The notes: generated by a model not told the origin, from the sequence alone. Shown: positions 1 to 9,440, counted from the first letter of the stretch. The stretch: 26,933 nucleotides of DNA from Chara braunii (GCA_003427395.1 BFEA01000144.1:697873-724805); one strand, 5' to 3'. Made by a program: numbers and translations.

Positions 1-67
1 GAGAGAGAGAGAGAGAGCCTGCACTCTTACCTTTCCGTGATATTCCGTTGCTATCTTTACAGACCGG

Positions 68-158
<91 letters not shown>

Positions 159-262
159 TGGGCTTTTTCATTGCCGTGATATTCCGTTGCTCTTTTAGCC
201 TCTTTAGAGAGAGAGAGAGAGAGAGAGAGTGCCCTCTTTCATTGCCGTGATATTCCGTTGCT
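1..262. repeat. Composite GA/CA microsatellite with a thrice-repeated 18-bp motif
   Basis: Dinucleotide runs are (GA)n at 1-17, (CA)n at 68-95, (GA)n at 95-155 and (AG)n at 206-229. Three copies of the 18-mer CCGTGATATTCCGTTGCT sit at 35-52, 174-191 and 245-262, the last two inside a longer shared stretch beginning TTTCATTGC. The block is therefore a tandem unit of 'unique motif plus purine run' whose dinucleotide part varies in length. The window starts inside it. No coding potential is seen. Confidence 0.9.
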
Positions 263-594
263 GTTTTTGCGGTTTCAACAATTATAAGAGGAAGGGATCG
301 GCTTATTCTCCCCATGTCTACTTTCCTCGGCGTTCTCTTTCTTTTCCTCCTCGATTTGCGTATTCAAGAGCAATGGCCATTCTGGCCTATTGCCCGGTAG
401 GACTCACCAACGGCCTTCCCTCTTTATTAAGAGAGAGTTACTCTATCTAGCCTTTTGCCCCCTGTACCAACGCCCCAGTCTCCCCTCTCTCTTGCTGCGT
501 GCAATGTGCATCAGTCACAACGGGTTCGGCTTTTCACCTGACACCCGTCGATTCATCCTCTATTTGCCCAATCGACAGAATCTATACCGTTACG

Positions 595-598
<4 letters not shown>
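263..598. other. Spacer, no gene seen
   Basis: Unique sequence between two microsatellites. Short open frames run through it, but they end in or cross the TC run and have no recognisable protein features. Confidence 0.6.

Positions 599-673
<75 letters not shown>
599..673. repeat. (TC)n microsatellite, about 75 bp
   Basis: Uninterrupted TC dinucleotides, followed by TGTGTCACAGTGTGTGTG. Frames on either strand become Leu-Ser or Arg-Glu repeats, which are artefacts of the repeat. Confidence 0.97.
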
Positions 674-677
<4 letters not shown>

Positions 678-1072
678 CACAGTGTGTGTGCCCCCCTCCT
701 TCCATCCACAGATCTTTGAATGTCCTCGCCGCATTCGCGGGTGCTGGTTTCCCATGCTCAGGGCTCCGTTGCCTCGAGAGTGAATTGAATTGAGAGTGTC
801 CTTTGCCCCCAGGAGCGTAGCTTAGGCTGTACTCAGAATAGGTCTCATTCCGGATGTTCCAGACCTTCATAATATCCACATTCAGTCTGAAAAGTTCTAG
901 AGGGTGAAAAGTTTCTAGTGTGAACACGCTCTTATCGATTCTCATTATTGCATTTGAGTAGCGACCTCACTCGGCCAGCACTAACTTCCTAGGAAACGCT
1001 AGAAGAAGGTATCTTAAGCTCGAGGTGAGCTTGGACGATGACCACGGCAACATCGTAATCGAAATTAATTTG

Positions 1073-1073
<1 letters not shown>
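674..1073. other. Spacer, no gene seen
   Basis: Non-repetitive sequence with frequent stops. I see no gene, RNA or element signature. Confidence 0.5.
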
Positions 1074-1103
<30 letters not shown>

Positions 1104-1145
1104 CGTTAATTTTCTTTTTTTTTTCCCTTCTTTTTTTTTTTTTTC
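1074..1145. repeat. Interrupted poly-T tract
   Basis: Runs of T of about 30, 10 and 14 bases are broken by short CGTTAATTTTC and CCC interruptions. It could be a simple low-complexity tract or the reverse-strand A-tail of an old retroposon. No flanking target duplication was recognised. Confidence 0.85.
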
Positions 1146-1793
1146 TTCTTTCTCTCCGTTCTTTTTATTCTACATATGCCTCCATTATTATGATCGAGTT
1201 ATGGGACGGATGGTTGGAGTAAGCACTGTAAGGAGCAGATGATGGTAATTACATGCCACTTCATCAGCTTGAGGTGAGATCCAATCATAGAGACTGATGA
1301 CTGACGATAACGCACTGGCTATCTCACTGAGGTTCTGTAATCGTACTTACAGTTGAACTATTTTGAACGAATCTGGTCGCGTTTGTGGATAGGTGCATCA
1401 AGAAGGAGATCAGTAGTCATGGCCTAAACTGGATGACAATCATCCTTCGAGTGCTACACTAAGTGGCTGATTTTGACCATTATTACAACCCCTATTTTTA
1501 GCCAACCCTAAATCTACACCTTCACACAAGCAGCTCTGCCTGGGAAAGCGGGGCGCACCTACTAGTAACGAGTCTATTTGGACAGATTGGAGCCTAGTCC
1601 GGCTCCTAGCAGCTCCGGCGCTCCCTCCCCTACCTCCCCCGCCCCTTCCCCCCCTCCGCTGCCTCCCCCTGCCTCCCCCTTCCCCCCAGCCCCTCCCTCC
1701 ACTCCCCTCTCCGAAGGATCTTCACAACAGTTATGTTCTCTTTTGTGTCCGTCTTTTTCCCTCACAAGGTCTGTTAGTACTACCGGTAGAGTC
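1146..1793 (+). promoter_or_regulatory. Presumed 5' region of the CHAT gene, with a long pyrimidine tract
   Basis: This is the sequence upstream of the first in-frame ATG at 1794. In-frame stops TAG TAA at 1563-1568 close the reading frame upstream. Between 1600 and 1768 the strand is strongly C/T rich (Pro/Ser-rich if translated) and ends TTTTTCCCTCACAAG|GT, which looks like a polypyrimidine tract with a splice acceptor. It may be 5' UTR or the end of a 5' intron. No convincing TATA box was picked out. Confidence 0.4.
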
Positions 1794-4700
1794 ATGGAGA
1801 CAGCGAAAGGTCATTGTGAAGAGGAGGGTAAGGATTTGTGCTCCGATTGTCACTGCGGAAGCAGCAGCGGAAGCGGCAGTGGCAGTGGATGTTGTGGGGG
1901 TAATACCCTGGCGCATGGAACTGTGAGACCGGCGATGAACGACCTCAGGGTGAGCGAGAAGAAGTCCGATGTGGACGGCAGCGGCGGGTCCGGTCACGGC
2001 AAAGAGATTGTACAGGAAAGCCACGGCGAGGTTGAGGACTTTATGGGCAAGGGTTTGTGCTCCGATTGTCACTCCAGCAGCAGCAGTGGCAGTGGCAGTG
2101 GATGTTGTGGGGATAATCGCGTGGCGCATGGAACAGTGAGAGCGGCGATCAACGACGACGTCAGGGTGAGCGAGAAGAAGTCCGATGTCGAGGGCTGTGG
2201 CAGCGGATGTGGGAACAATCCCCTGGAGCATGAAACTGTGAGACCGGCGATCAATGACCTCAGGGTGAGCGAGAAGAAGTCCGATGTCGAAGGCTGCGGC
2301 AGCGGATGTGAGGATAATCCCCTGGCGCATGGAACTGTGAGACCGGCGATCAACGACGTCAGGGTGAGCGAGAAGAAGTCCGATGTCGAGGGCTGCGGCG
2401 GGTCCGCTCATGGCAAAGAGATGCTACAGGAAAGCTACGGCGAGGCTGAGGACTTGATGGGCGTCGTCGAGATCGTGCGGCAGAAAATAACGGAAGGGGA
2501 GATCGGGATCCCGTCCGCCGTTGAGGTTGTGGAGAAGGCGGTAAAGACCTGGCGGGAAGGGAATGACGAAGCCTGGCAGGTGGCGTTGTTCCTTACAGAA
2601 TTATGGCGTGGGGTTTATGAGCCGAAGCCATGGGAGAAGCGGACAGTGTTTCCTTCTCTGGATTCGCTCGAGCAGATTCTGTCGCCTTGTTCCTCGTTCA
2701 ACGAAGTAGAAGCAGCATTTTGTGAGTGCTTCGTTCAGAGGTACAGGCAGCCTTACGTGTTGTCGGGCAGAATGAGGGCACTGCGAACACTCCTTCGCCT
2801 CACTGACGAGGTCTGCGGGAGCAACCCCCCCCTCTACCTTCTTCCTCTGAGAGCAATTGCACTGCTAGACATACAGTTCCTTTGCCACATCCGCAATGGC
2901 GAGCTGGAATCGGACGACGAGAGGTTAATGCTTGATGAGTACGACAGTCAGGACCCCGATGCCAGAGGTCTGCCGCTGAGAACCTCCGTCGGGATCTGGA
3001 AACGACTGTCATCATTGTTCCAGTGTGACGTGGAGCTTGTCCAGCAGCCCTCGAAGTCCGACGTGGACCTTCTACAGCCTCCAGAAGACGCAGGAGAAGG
3101 AGATCTTACAGCTGGTGGAATGACCTCGCGGTGTCCAGAAGATGAGCTGCAGCTGATGAGCGTTAAGTTAAGCGGCCGCCAGCAGCAGCAGCAGCAGCTC
3201 TTCGGAATCTGCAAGGCTATGGAGCTCAGCTGTTTAAGTCACCTTTTAGAGGTCAGCATCAGCAGACCGAAGCATTTGGCACCGGCTATTCGTTCTATCG
3301 AGGAGCGAATTGCTGAAGCTGAGCGGCTGGGTCTCCAAGAGGAGGTGTTCCTGGGGTTTCACGATCTGGCGTGCGTAGCCATTCATGAGACTGAGAGTGG
3401 CGAGTGGACGACCGAAAGGTGTATGGCTCTTCTCATAAAAGTCATCTGCTTTTGTAACGTCAAGGGGTATCATAACTGGGGTAGGCAGGTGTACGCCAAG
3501 ATGGCGGGCGTGGCCAAACGCCGAGGCACAACAAGATTGTCTAGCCTTGTCGATGCCATGAGGTACCTGAGTCCTCAGTTGAAGTTTGTCCGGAAATTTG
3601 TGGAGGTCAATCCCGACTGCCTGGAGGCTTTGTTGACTGAGCTTGCGTTAGTCTGCGAGGTGGCTAAGCGTCTCTGGAACCTGCAGCTCTTTGACAGGTC
3701 GAGGTTGGAGCTGCAGAACGCGTTGAGACTTTTTGAGTACGTTTCCCATAACTTTGGCGACCCTTCCATCTGGTACCCGTTGGAGGTCACTGGTCTCCTG
3801 TGGGCAGAGTGCAACCAGCAGCTCGGTCTGTTGGTCTTCATCCATCGGATGACTGGAGACCCAGGCGGAGAGAGCCTCCGAAAAAGTCTCAAGTTCTACC
3901 AGGATTGCAGAGAAGCCTATTCCAAGCTGAACATGCTCAACTTAGGACTAGAGGCACTTTTGCTCATGCGTGAAGCTACGGTGTGCTTCAAGAACGCGAT
4001 GGAAGGACGTCCTCCCATCGCGGGCACCAAAGACATGGAAGAGCTGGTGGACGCAGCGTCGGAGAAGGTGGAGGAGATGGTTCAACGAGGCCAGGACTGC
4101 AGTTACGTCAACCACATCATTGCTCTTTTCGAAGCACGATATCTGGAGTGGAAGGGAGAGAAGCTTCCGAAGAGGGTAGTGATGAATCTGATGGTGGTGG
4201 CAGCTACCTGGAAGAAGTATGACGTACTGCATGCTCTTGCAGGTCTTCATGAGATGGAAGGCGAAAGAGAAGCTGCGGTCCAGTCGAGAGTGGTGGCCAT
4301 GGCTTGGTTCAAAGAGCAGCAGACTGATATAGGGAGTTTCTCTGACGCATATCTATCACAGTATGGAGAGAGGGAAGCAACTGTATTTCGTCGTCTGCAG
4401 TTCGAGTTCTTAAATCGCCTGAGTGTTGGTGATTCACTGATCTGGAGCGAGTGGTCACGCCACAGGTTCCTCTCCAATGTCCTCTTACAGGGAAAGTCTG
4501 GGACTTCTGCTGCTGCTGCTGCTCCTGGTGGCGGTGGTGGTGGCTGTGCTGCTGCTGCTGATGCTGCTGGTGTTGCTGGTGCTGCTGGTGTTGCTGCTGC
4601 TGCTGCTGCTGCTGCTGGCGGTGGTGGTGCTGCTGCTGCTGCTGGTGGTGGTGCTGCTGGTGCTGCTGGTGCTGCTGGTGTTGCTGCTGCTGCTACTGCC

Positions 4701-7256
4701 GGCGGTGGTGGTGCTGCTGCAGCGGCTGGTGCTGCTGGTGCGTCGAGCAGCACTAGTCATTGTAGCAACAAGTCAAACGAACTTCCATCGGCGTGGGGTT
4801 CACCGGAAGAAACATACAAGAAGTTGATCTCTGAGCGTTTCGAATCTGACAAGTCCGGTACATTGAGCATGATCATGGACGGTTGCCGCTTGTGCGGGCC
4901 AAGGACCACGCTGATCGAGTATGTTTATGGGAAAACGGTGGCCGAGGAGGGTCTGGAGGGGATTCTTATTTACGTTATGACCATCAAGGATCGCAGTCTG
5001 AGCTGTGCTCCACTAAGGTACAAAAAATCGGAAGGGGTGGAAGTGCACTTGCAGCGGCTCAAAGATCTGATGGAGTCGAATCCCTCACATAGCAGACAAC
5101 GTGCAGTTTCTTCTTCATCCGATTACTATCGATTACACCGTCGCACAAATCCGTTATCTAACTCCATGCCACAATCGAGCTACTCGGAGAGAGAGAGGGG
5201 CGGAGACAAAGAGGGTGAGAGAAAGGGAGAGGGGAAGTGGGAGGGTGGGGGAGAGAGAGAGGGATCATTCAGCTACTCGGAGTCAAGCTGTCATCACCAG
5301 CAGTGGAATGGGGTAGCATCATCGAGTGAAGGAGAGGGATCCCCATGCCAGCATGCCATCTGTAATCTTCCAAAGCACATCAAGAGGCCCACAAAAGAAG
5401 AGAAAGAAAGACCAGGACCACAGGAGGCTGACAAGGATCATGCAGCATCTTCTAGTCACGGCGAGGGATGCCGATTCACAGCGCATCGAGGTTCATGTTT
5501 TTCAAAGAATGCGAAGATAGCCGCAAAGGAAGTGCAAGAGAGACGAGAACGACGACAGATGATTAGGAGCATCCTAGAGAAGTTATACCTACTCCTGATT
5601 GCACCTGTTGAACATCGCATTGCGGACCTTTCCCCGGATGACAAGCTCATTATAGTGCCGCATGATATTTTGTGGGGAGTCCCCTTTGCCCTGTTACGCG
5701 ACCCTCGACGACGCTCGCCACTTATGAAGCCATATCTGATAGAGCGTCATACGGTGGCGACTGTACCTGGTGTTCATCTTCTTACTCTGCTTAAGGAGAG
5801 AAGCGAAGATCTGCTGAACATGATGTGTCCTCCGTTCGTTCCTGTATCCAACTCTGAAGGACTTGCTGCAGCTGGAGAAGGAACGAAAAGGGAGGAGCAT
5901 AGCTCTTGGAAGTCCCTCGTTGTTGGTAATCCGTTTGTTATGCCCGAGGACTTTGACGTGGAGGAGATTGCTTACGCGGGAGAGGAGGCGCAAGCGATCC
6001 ACGACATGCTTCGACCTGGAACTGCCACTCTTCTCACTGGAAGGCATGCCACCAAAGCTCGCGTGATGGATGCGCTCGCATGCGGGCCTCCTCTCGCTCA
6101 CTTCGCAGCGCATCTGCAGACTGGGTTTCCCAGAGAAATAACCGATCGGAAAGATATATATGGTGCCGAGATGGGGATTATGCCACTCGCTCGTCACAAC
6201 GATGATGGTCATCATTCGCCCACTACCAAGGGCGCGACAGATAATGCTTTGTATACCATCAACAAGTCTGTTAACGAACCGGGTGCTAATGGAGCTCCTC
6301 CACGGAAAGCTCCACCCGCGACTGAGCCTGGTCCAGAGTTCTGGCCATGGTCTTTGGATGAAACCACCGACAATGTGAGGCTGCAGCTCGCCCATTCAGA
6401 TCTGAAGAAGGGGGAAGGTCCGGAAGGAGCATCACATCTCGATGTGCTGCTTCAGGGTCTCTCAAACATCAACCCTCTATCCCATGAGGATGAGACTTAC
6501 AAAAGTCCTGATTACCATCCTGCGGGTCTGTCGGCTCAAGAGATTCTCAAGAGCTTCAACAATGACTTGAGAACGCTGCTTGTAGTCTTAAGCTGCTGTG
6601 ACTCCTCCAAGGGTCGTCGTAACCCAGATGAAGTGCTTAACTTTGCCAGGGCGTTCTATGTCTCCCGAGTGCCTTGTGTTGTTTCGTCCGTTTGGGAAGT
6701 TGAAGATGATGCTACTTTCGCATTCATGCTCCCCTTTTACAGTGCTCTTCGTGAGGGAAAAGATGTTTCCTCCTCGCTCCGCTCTGCCATGCTGAGCATG
6801 TTATATGCTGGACGGTCATTGGCGACCACCACCACCTCCTCCTCCTCCTCCTCCTCCTCCTCCTCCTCCTCTCTCCCCCCAAACGTCGCTTTCTTTCTGG
6901 AACTGTTTCCTGACTTAGACAGGGGCGATGCTGGGAACGGCAACGGCGACCATCAGCAGAGAAGGAACAGCGAGGACAGCGAGGTGCGTTTTACCCGTAC
7001 CAGTCTTTTGGTGCACGTAGACAACAACCTGAAAGCATATCCACCCCATGAGGATGACCTATTCAACCGTATGTTGGAACAGACAAGGAAATATTTTCTG
7101 GCCAATCCTCCCTCCTCATCCGCTCACACGCATATCCCCAAAGGTCAAGAGGATGAAGAGGAAGGGGATTGGGATCCTTCCCAATGGGGTGCATTTCTGT
7201 CAATTGGCCTTCCCACTCTGAAGATGCCAGACTGGTTGTTCGCATCCTCAACATAA
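1794..7256 (+). CDS. TPR-like / CHAT-domain putative cysteine peptidase, 1820 aa
   Basis: A single uninterrupted frame from the first ATG to TAA. An upstream extension to 1578 would need a TTG start and is not used. Order of parts: Cys/Gly/Ser-rich tandem repeats (about residues 14-220); a long alpha-helical, TPR-like solenoid (about 220-900) ending in the WSEWSRHRFLSNVLLQ helix that usually precedes CHAT; an Ala/Gly tract (about 906-984); then a CHAT domain (about 1034-1815) with low-complexity inserts. CHAT landmarks are LIEYVYG, KLYLLLIAPVEHRI, KLIIVPHDILWGVPFALLRD, HFAAH (H1436, H1440), LVVLSCC (C1601, C1602), NFARAFYVSRVPCVVSSVWEVEDDA and the terminal QWGAFLSIGLP. H1440 and C1602 align with the family's catalytic His and Cys, so the enzyme looks potentially active. 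The His-Cys gap is about 162 residues, well above the roughly 50-60 I expect for the family, because of a large insert. CHAT peptidases are caspase/separase-fold enzymes; substrate and pathway here are unknown. No signal peptide or membrane segment is evident. Introns cannot be excluded but none is needed. Confidence 0.85.
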   Translation: METAKGHCEEEGKDLCSDCHCGSSSGSGSGSGCCGGNTLAHGTVRPAMNDLRVSEKKSDVDGSGGSGHGKEIVQESHGEVEDFMGKGLCSDCHSSSSSGSGSGCCGDNRVAHGTVRAAINDDVRVSEKKSDVEGCGSGCGNNPLEHETVRPAINDLRVSEKKSDVEGCGSGCEDNPLAHGTVRPAINDVRVSEKKSDVEGCGGSAHGKEMLQESYGEAEDLMGVVEIVRQKITEGEIGIPSAVEVVEKAVKTWREGNDEAWQVALFLTELWRGVYEPKPWEKRTVFPSLDSLEQILSPCSSFNEVEAAFCECFVQRYRQPYVLSGRMRALRTLLRLTDEVCGSNPPLYLLPLRAIALLDIQFLCHIRNGELESDDERLMLDEYDSQDPDARGLPLRTSVGIWKRLSSLFQCDVELVQQPSKSDVDLLQPPEDAGEGDLTAGGMTSRCPEDELQLMSVKLSGRQQQQQQLFGICKAMELSCLSHLLEVSISRPKHLAPAIRSIEERIAEAERLGLQEEVFLGFHDLACVAIHETESGEWTTERCMALLIKVICFCNVKGYHNWGRQVYAKMAGVAKRRGTTRLSSLVDAMRYLSPQLKFVRKFVEVNPDCLEALLTELALVCEVAKRLWNLQLFDRSRLELQNALRLFEYVSHNFGDPSIWYPLEVTGLLWAECNQQLGLLVFIHRMTGDPGGESLRKSLKFYQDCREAYSKLNMLNLGLEALLLMREATVCFKNAMEGRPPIAGTKDMEELVDAASEKVEEMVQRGQDCSYVNHIIALFEARYLEWKGEKLPKRVVMNLMVVAATWKKYDVLHALAGLHEMEGEREAAVQSRVVAMAWFKEQQTDIGSFSDAYLSQYGEREATVFRRLQFEFLNRLSVGDSLIWSEWSRHRFLSNVLLQGKSGTSAAAAAPGGGGGGCAAAADAAGVAGAAGVAAAAAAAAGGGGAAAAAGGGAAGAAGAAGVAAAATAGGGGAAAAAGAAGASSSTSHCSNKSNELPSAWGSPEETYKKLISERFESDKSGTLSMIMDGCRLCGPRTTLIEYVYGKTVAEEGLEGILIYVMTIKDRSLSCAPLRYKKSEGVEVHLQRLKDLMESNPSHSRQRAVSSSSDYYRLHRRTNPLSNSMPQSSYSERERGGDKEGERKGEGKWEGGGEREGSFSYSESSCHHQQWNGVASSSEGEGSPCQHAICNLPKHIKRPTKEEKERPGPQEADKDHAASSSHGEGCRFTAHRGSCFSKNAKIAAKEVQERRERRQMIRSILEKLYLLLIAPVEHRIADLSPDDKLIIVPHDILWGVPFALLRDPRRRSPLMKPYLIERHTVATVPGVHLLTLLKERSEDLLNMMCPPFVPVSNSEGLAAAGEGTKREEHSSWKSLVVGNPFVMPEDFDVEEIAYAGEEAQAIHDMLRPGTATLLTGRHATKARVMDALACGPPLAHFAAHLQTGFPREITDRKDIYGAEMGIMPLARHNDDGHHSPTTKGATDNALYTINKSVNEPGANGAPPRKAPPATEPGPEFWPWSLDETTDNVRLQLAHSDLKKGEGPEGASHLDVLLQGLSNINPLSHEDETYKSPDYHPAGLSAQEILKSFNNDLRTLLVVLSCCDSSKGRRNPDEVLNFARAFYVSRVPCVVSSVWEVEDDATFAFMLPFYSALREGKDVSSSLRSAMLSMLYAGRSLATTTTSSSSSSSSSSSSLPPNVAFFLELFPDLDRGDAGNGNGDHQQRRNSEDSEVRFTRTSLLVHVDNNLKAYPPHEDDLFNRMLEQTRKYFLANPPSSSAHTHIPKGQEDEEEGDWDPSQWGAFLSIGLPTLKMPDWLFASST
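1833..2457 (+). repeat. In-frame tandem repeats at the N terminus of the CHAT protein
   Basis: The core RVSEKKSDV is encoded four times, starting near 1947, 2163, 2262 and 2361, so the spacings are 216, 99 and 99 bp (72, 33 and 33 codons). A larger outer unit (CSDCH, Ser/Gly run, CCG, AHGTVR, NDxRVSEKKSDV, HGKE, E-D-x-M-G) occurs twice, with 33-codon inner copies expanded inside it. All copies keep frame. The Cys pairs (CSDCH, CC, CGSGC) recur in each unit. Confidence 0.9.
4509..4741 (+). repeat. GCT/GGT trinucleotide tract encoding Ala/Gly
   Basis: Almost pure GCT and GGT codons give runs of Ala and Gly with occasional Val, Asp and Thr. The tract sits exactly between the last solenoid helix and the first CHAT strand region, so it behaves as an expandable linker. 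Length is a multiple of three and the frame is kept. Confidence 0.95.
6825..6872 (+). repeat. ACC/TCC trinucleotide run encoding Thr/Ser
   Basis: Four ACC codons followed by a run of TCC codons, inside the C-terminal part of the CHAT domain, between the SLRSAMLSML helix and the final WGAF strand. It encodes Thr4-Ser(n). The location suggests a surface loop that tolerates length change. Confidence 0.9.
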
Positions 7257-8550
7257 TATATACTTTAAGGTGAGGACAGGATATATAAGGCATATAGTCC
7301 ATGACTCCACGTGGTGGTTCACCTCTTGACTAACGCAGCGTGGCGACCTGCATAGTGCTGCCAGCCGTCATCACGGGCTTGGTGTCTATGAGCTGTGGGT
7401 CTTTGACAATGCACTTTATCGGCTGTAACAGATATTATGTCTGTCAGGGGATATGGTGCTCGACGAGAGCCATTGAGAATTAGAGAGGTTTTCTGGATAG
7501 CGCGTCCCAGACCAGGAGGCTTTGTCAAGCAACCAGGAGATGGTGGGGTGGAAGAGAGACCCGTGATCGGCTTCGCCATTTATTAGTCATCGACTCATCG
7601 TTGATATCATAATGATAGTTAAGCAGAGGGATTCCATCTACACCCGAGTACAACGAATGGTAATTATAGCTGGATTTGGGCCAACTTCAGTCTACATGCA
7701 ATCGGGGAAGCCTGTAAAGGTGAGGAGATAAGAGAGATGTGACGGCTGGCAAGTGGGAGGAGGATGTCATGGTGGCCCATGTGAGCAGTTAGCGGTGAAG
7801 TAGTACTCCTGGTTGGGCATTACAAATGATCCTGTCTCATTAATTTCCATCAGTAGTACGCTGTACACAGTGTACAGCACAGGCTGAGAAGAATGCAGGC
7901 TCTTATGGAGAGGCTGCTGCATCTGTTGCAGTCCTGCAGAGGATAAACTGTCAGGATGATGAGACAGTGAGACTGACTTTGATGAGGGATGACGACGGTG
8001 AGGAGTGCTATGGACAGACATGCCAGACTGGAAATGAGTGGGAGGCTGAAGCGGTGAGTGTTTTTGTCGATGGCGTTTTCGCTGCTCTGATTAGGGGGTA
8101 CCCCGACCTCCTCATTCTGGTCATTAAGCATTCAATTTGTCACCATTCCAGCAGTGGGCCAGGAGATCTCGCTGCGTCCAGCTTCAGAATTCCCCGACCC
8201 CTTTCTGCCCCATCAGCTGGCTATGGTGGGCATGCAATGGGACGAGGCAGAGTAAGCAGGATTAAAGTCGGAGGACTGCAGACAAGCTGGTTTATGGTAG
8301 GATGACGGCAGTTTAGGCAAACCTGACTACGCTCAGCAGCTACGCAGTTAACCCCCCGGTCTCACCGGGGCAGTCAATGCTGGCAGCCAAGATCGTATCT
8401 TTACGGTGCATATTTCTCAGTTGTTTCATCTAATGGGACGCTGGACCCGTTTTCCAGCAGGTGCAGCTCCCTACCAATAGAATGGAGCACTGGGAATGTG
8501 CACTAGAGGAGGTTGCGCGTATCGCCCCCCCTAGTGATGTTGCTATGGGG
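7257..8550. other. Downstream of the CHAT gene: probable 3' UTR then spacer
   Basis: No recognisable gene. Short frames on both strands lack family motifs and compositional support. The first few hundred bases are probably 3' UTR. I saw no clear AATAAA signal. Confidence 0.45.
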
Positions 8551-9103
8551 ATTCAAAAAAAAAAAAAAAAAGGAAAGCATTTTCACTATTCAATGAATTT
8601 AGGGGAAGCTGTGACAATGTCACAACTTTAGTTTGAAATAGGCAAAAAAAAAAAAGAAAAAAAAAAGCACATAGCAGCTTAGGAATGACCATGGTAACTT
8701 AAAAAAGGCCAGAAAAACTTCAGGTGGCAGGATAGGAGCCTATTAGGAGGGTGGTTAGTTTGAAAGCGGCTGATATGAGGGCAATTAGTTCTAAACAGTC
8801 TGTCCCACGGGCCACAGCTGGTCCGTGGGTGGTTCCACAATGATAGACACGGGCCTGTGGAGCCCAGGGCGGGGTCCCTAGCATCCCAGACATGGGAATC
8901 CGTTAGGGGTGGGGCACTCAGGTGCCAATTCCTCCCGCCACGGAGTGCAGTCCAGTTAGAATCTTCCAGCCCCATGGTTCATCCCTTTCCTCATCTCCTA
9001 TCTTCCACCTTCCCTCTTCTCCGTTGTCGGCCTTTCCTCTTCTGACACAGACTTTTTTTCTTTCCTTTCTTCTTCTTCTTCTTCTTCTTCCAGACAAAAA
9101 AAT
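8551..9103. other. Spacer with A-runs and a pyrimidine-rich stretch
   Basis: Poly-A runs near 8556-8572 and 8644-8667, then unique sequence, then a C/T-rich stretch (about 8975-9090) ending in a CTT repeat. No gene is supported. Confidence 0.5.
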
Positions 9104-9135
9104 ATACACCATCAATTTCTTGTTCTCATGCCGTG
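9104..9135. repeat. Isolated junction of the palindromic repeat family
   Basis: ATACACCATCA, then the 11-bp spacer TTCTTGTTCTC (9117-9127), then ATGCCGTG. This is the same end/spacer/start junction that joins units of the array at 10358-10721, here 1.3 kb away and cut off by a GC-rich module. Confidence 0.7.
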
Positions 9136-9139
9136 CGCT

Positions 9140-9300
9140 GTGTCCCCCTAGGACGCGGCCGCCTCCGACTCGGCCACGGCCAAGGAGGCCGGCCGCGGGC
9201 CCGCGGCCCAGGCCGCGCAGCCGAGTTTTTTTGTGGCTGCGCCACAGCCAGGCGGTGGCGCGCGCACGCGGCCTGTGCACGTCGGCCGCTGACAGGCTGT
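9140..9300. repeat. GC-rich module with nested palindromes
   Basis: A short island of very high GC in otherwise A/T-rich surroundings. It contains a perfect 18-bp palindrome, GGCCGCGGGCCCGCGGCC (9191-9208), and a perfect 8-bp stem GCGCAGCC (9215-9222) / GGCTGCGC (9235-9242) around a T-run loop. A related module lies at 10261-10350. Confidence 0.75.
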
Positions 9301-9406
9301 GCAAAAAAATAGTAATAGTAATAATAATTGGGGGGGTGTTTTTTGATGTGTGACAAAAAAAAAAAAAAAAAATAGAAGGGAAAAAAAAAATCATTTGTTG
9401 ATGGTT

Positions 9407-9410
<4 letters not shown>

Positions 9411-9437
<27 letters not shown>

Positions 9438-9440
9438 GGG

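Noticed and set aside
553-945. Minus-strand frame of 130 codons
   Set aside because: Its centre is an Arg-Glu run produced by the TC microsatellite and the rest has no recognisable features.
1578-1793. N-terminal extension of the CHAT protein from a TTG
   Set aside because: TTG initiation is unlikely in a eukaryote, and the extension is a pyrimidine-rich low-complexity stretch with stops just upstream. The ATG at 1794 was used.
4477-4827. Leu/Val-rich frame on the plus strand, looking like a membrane protein
   Set aside because: It is an out-of-frame reading of the GCT/GGT tract inside the CHAT gene.
7967-8305. Plus-strand frame of 112 codons downstream of the CHAT gene
   Set aside because: No motif, no homologous copy in the window, and composition like the surrounding non-coding DNA.
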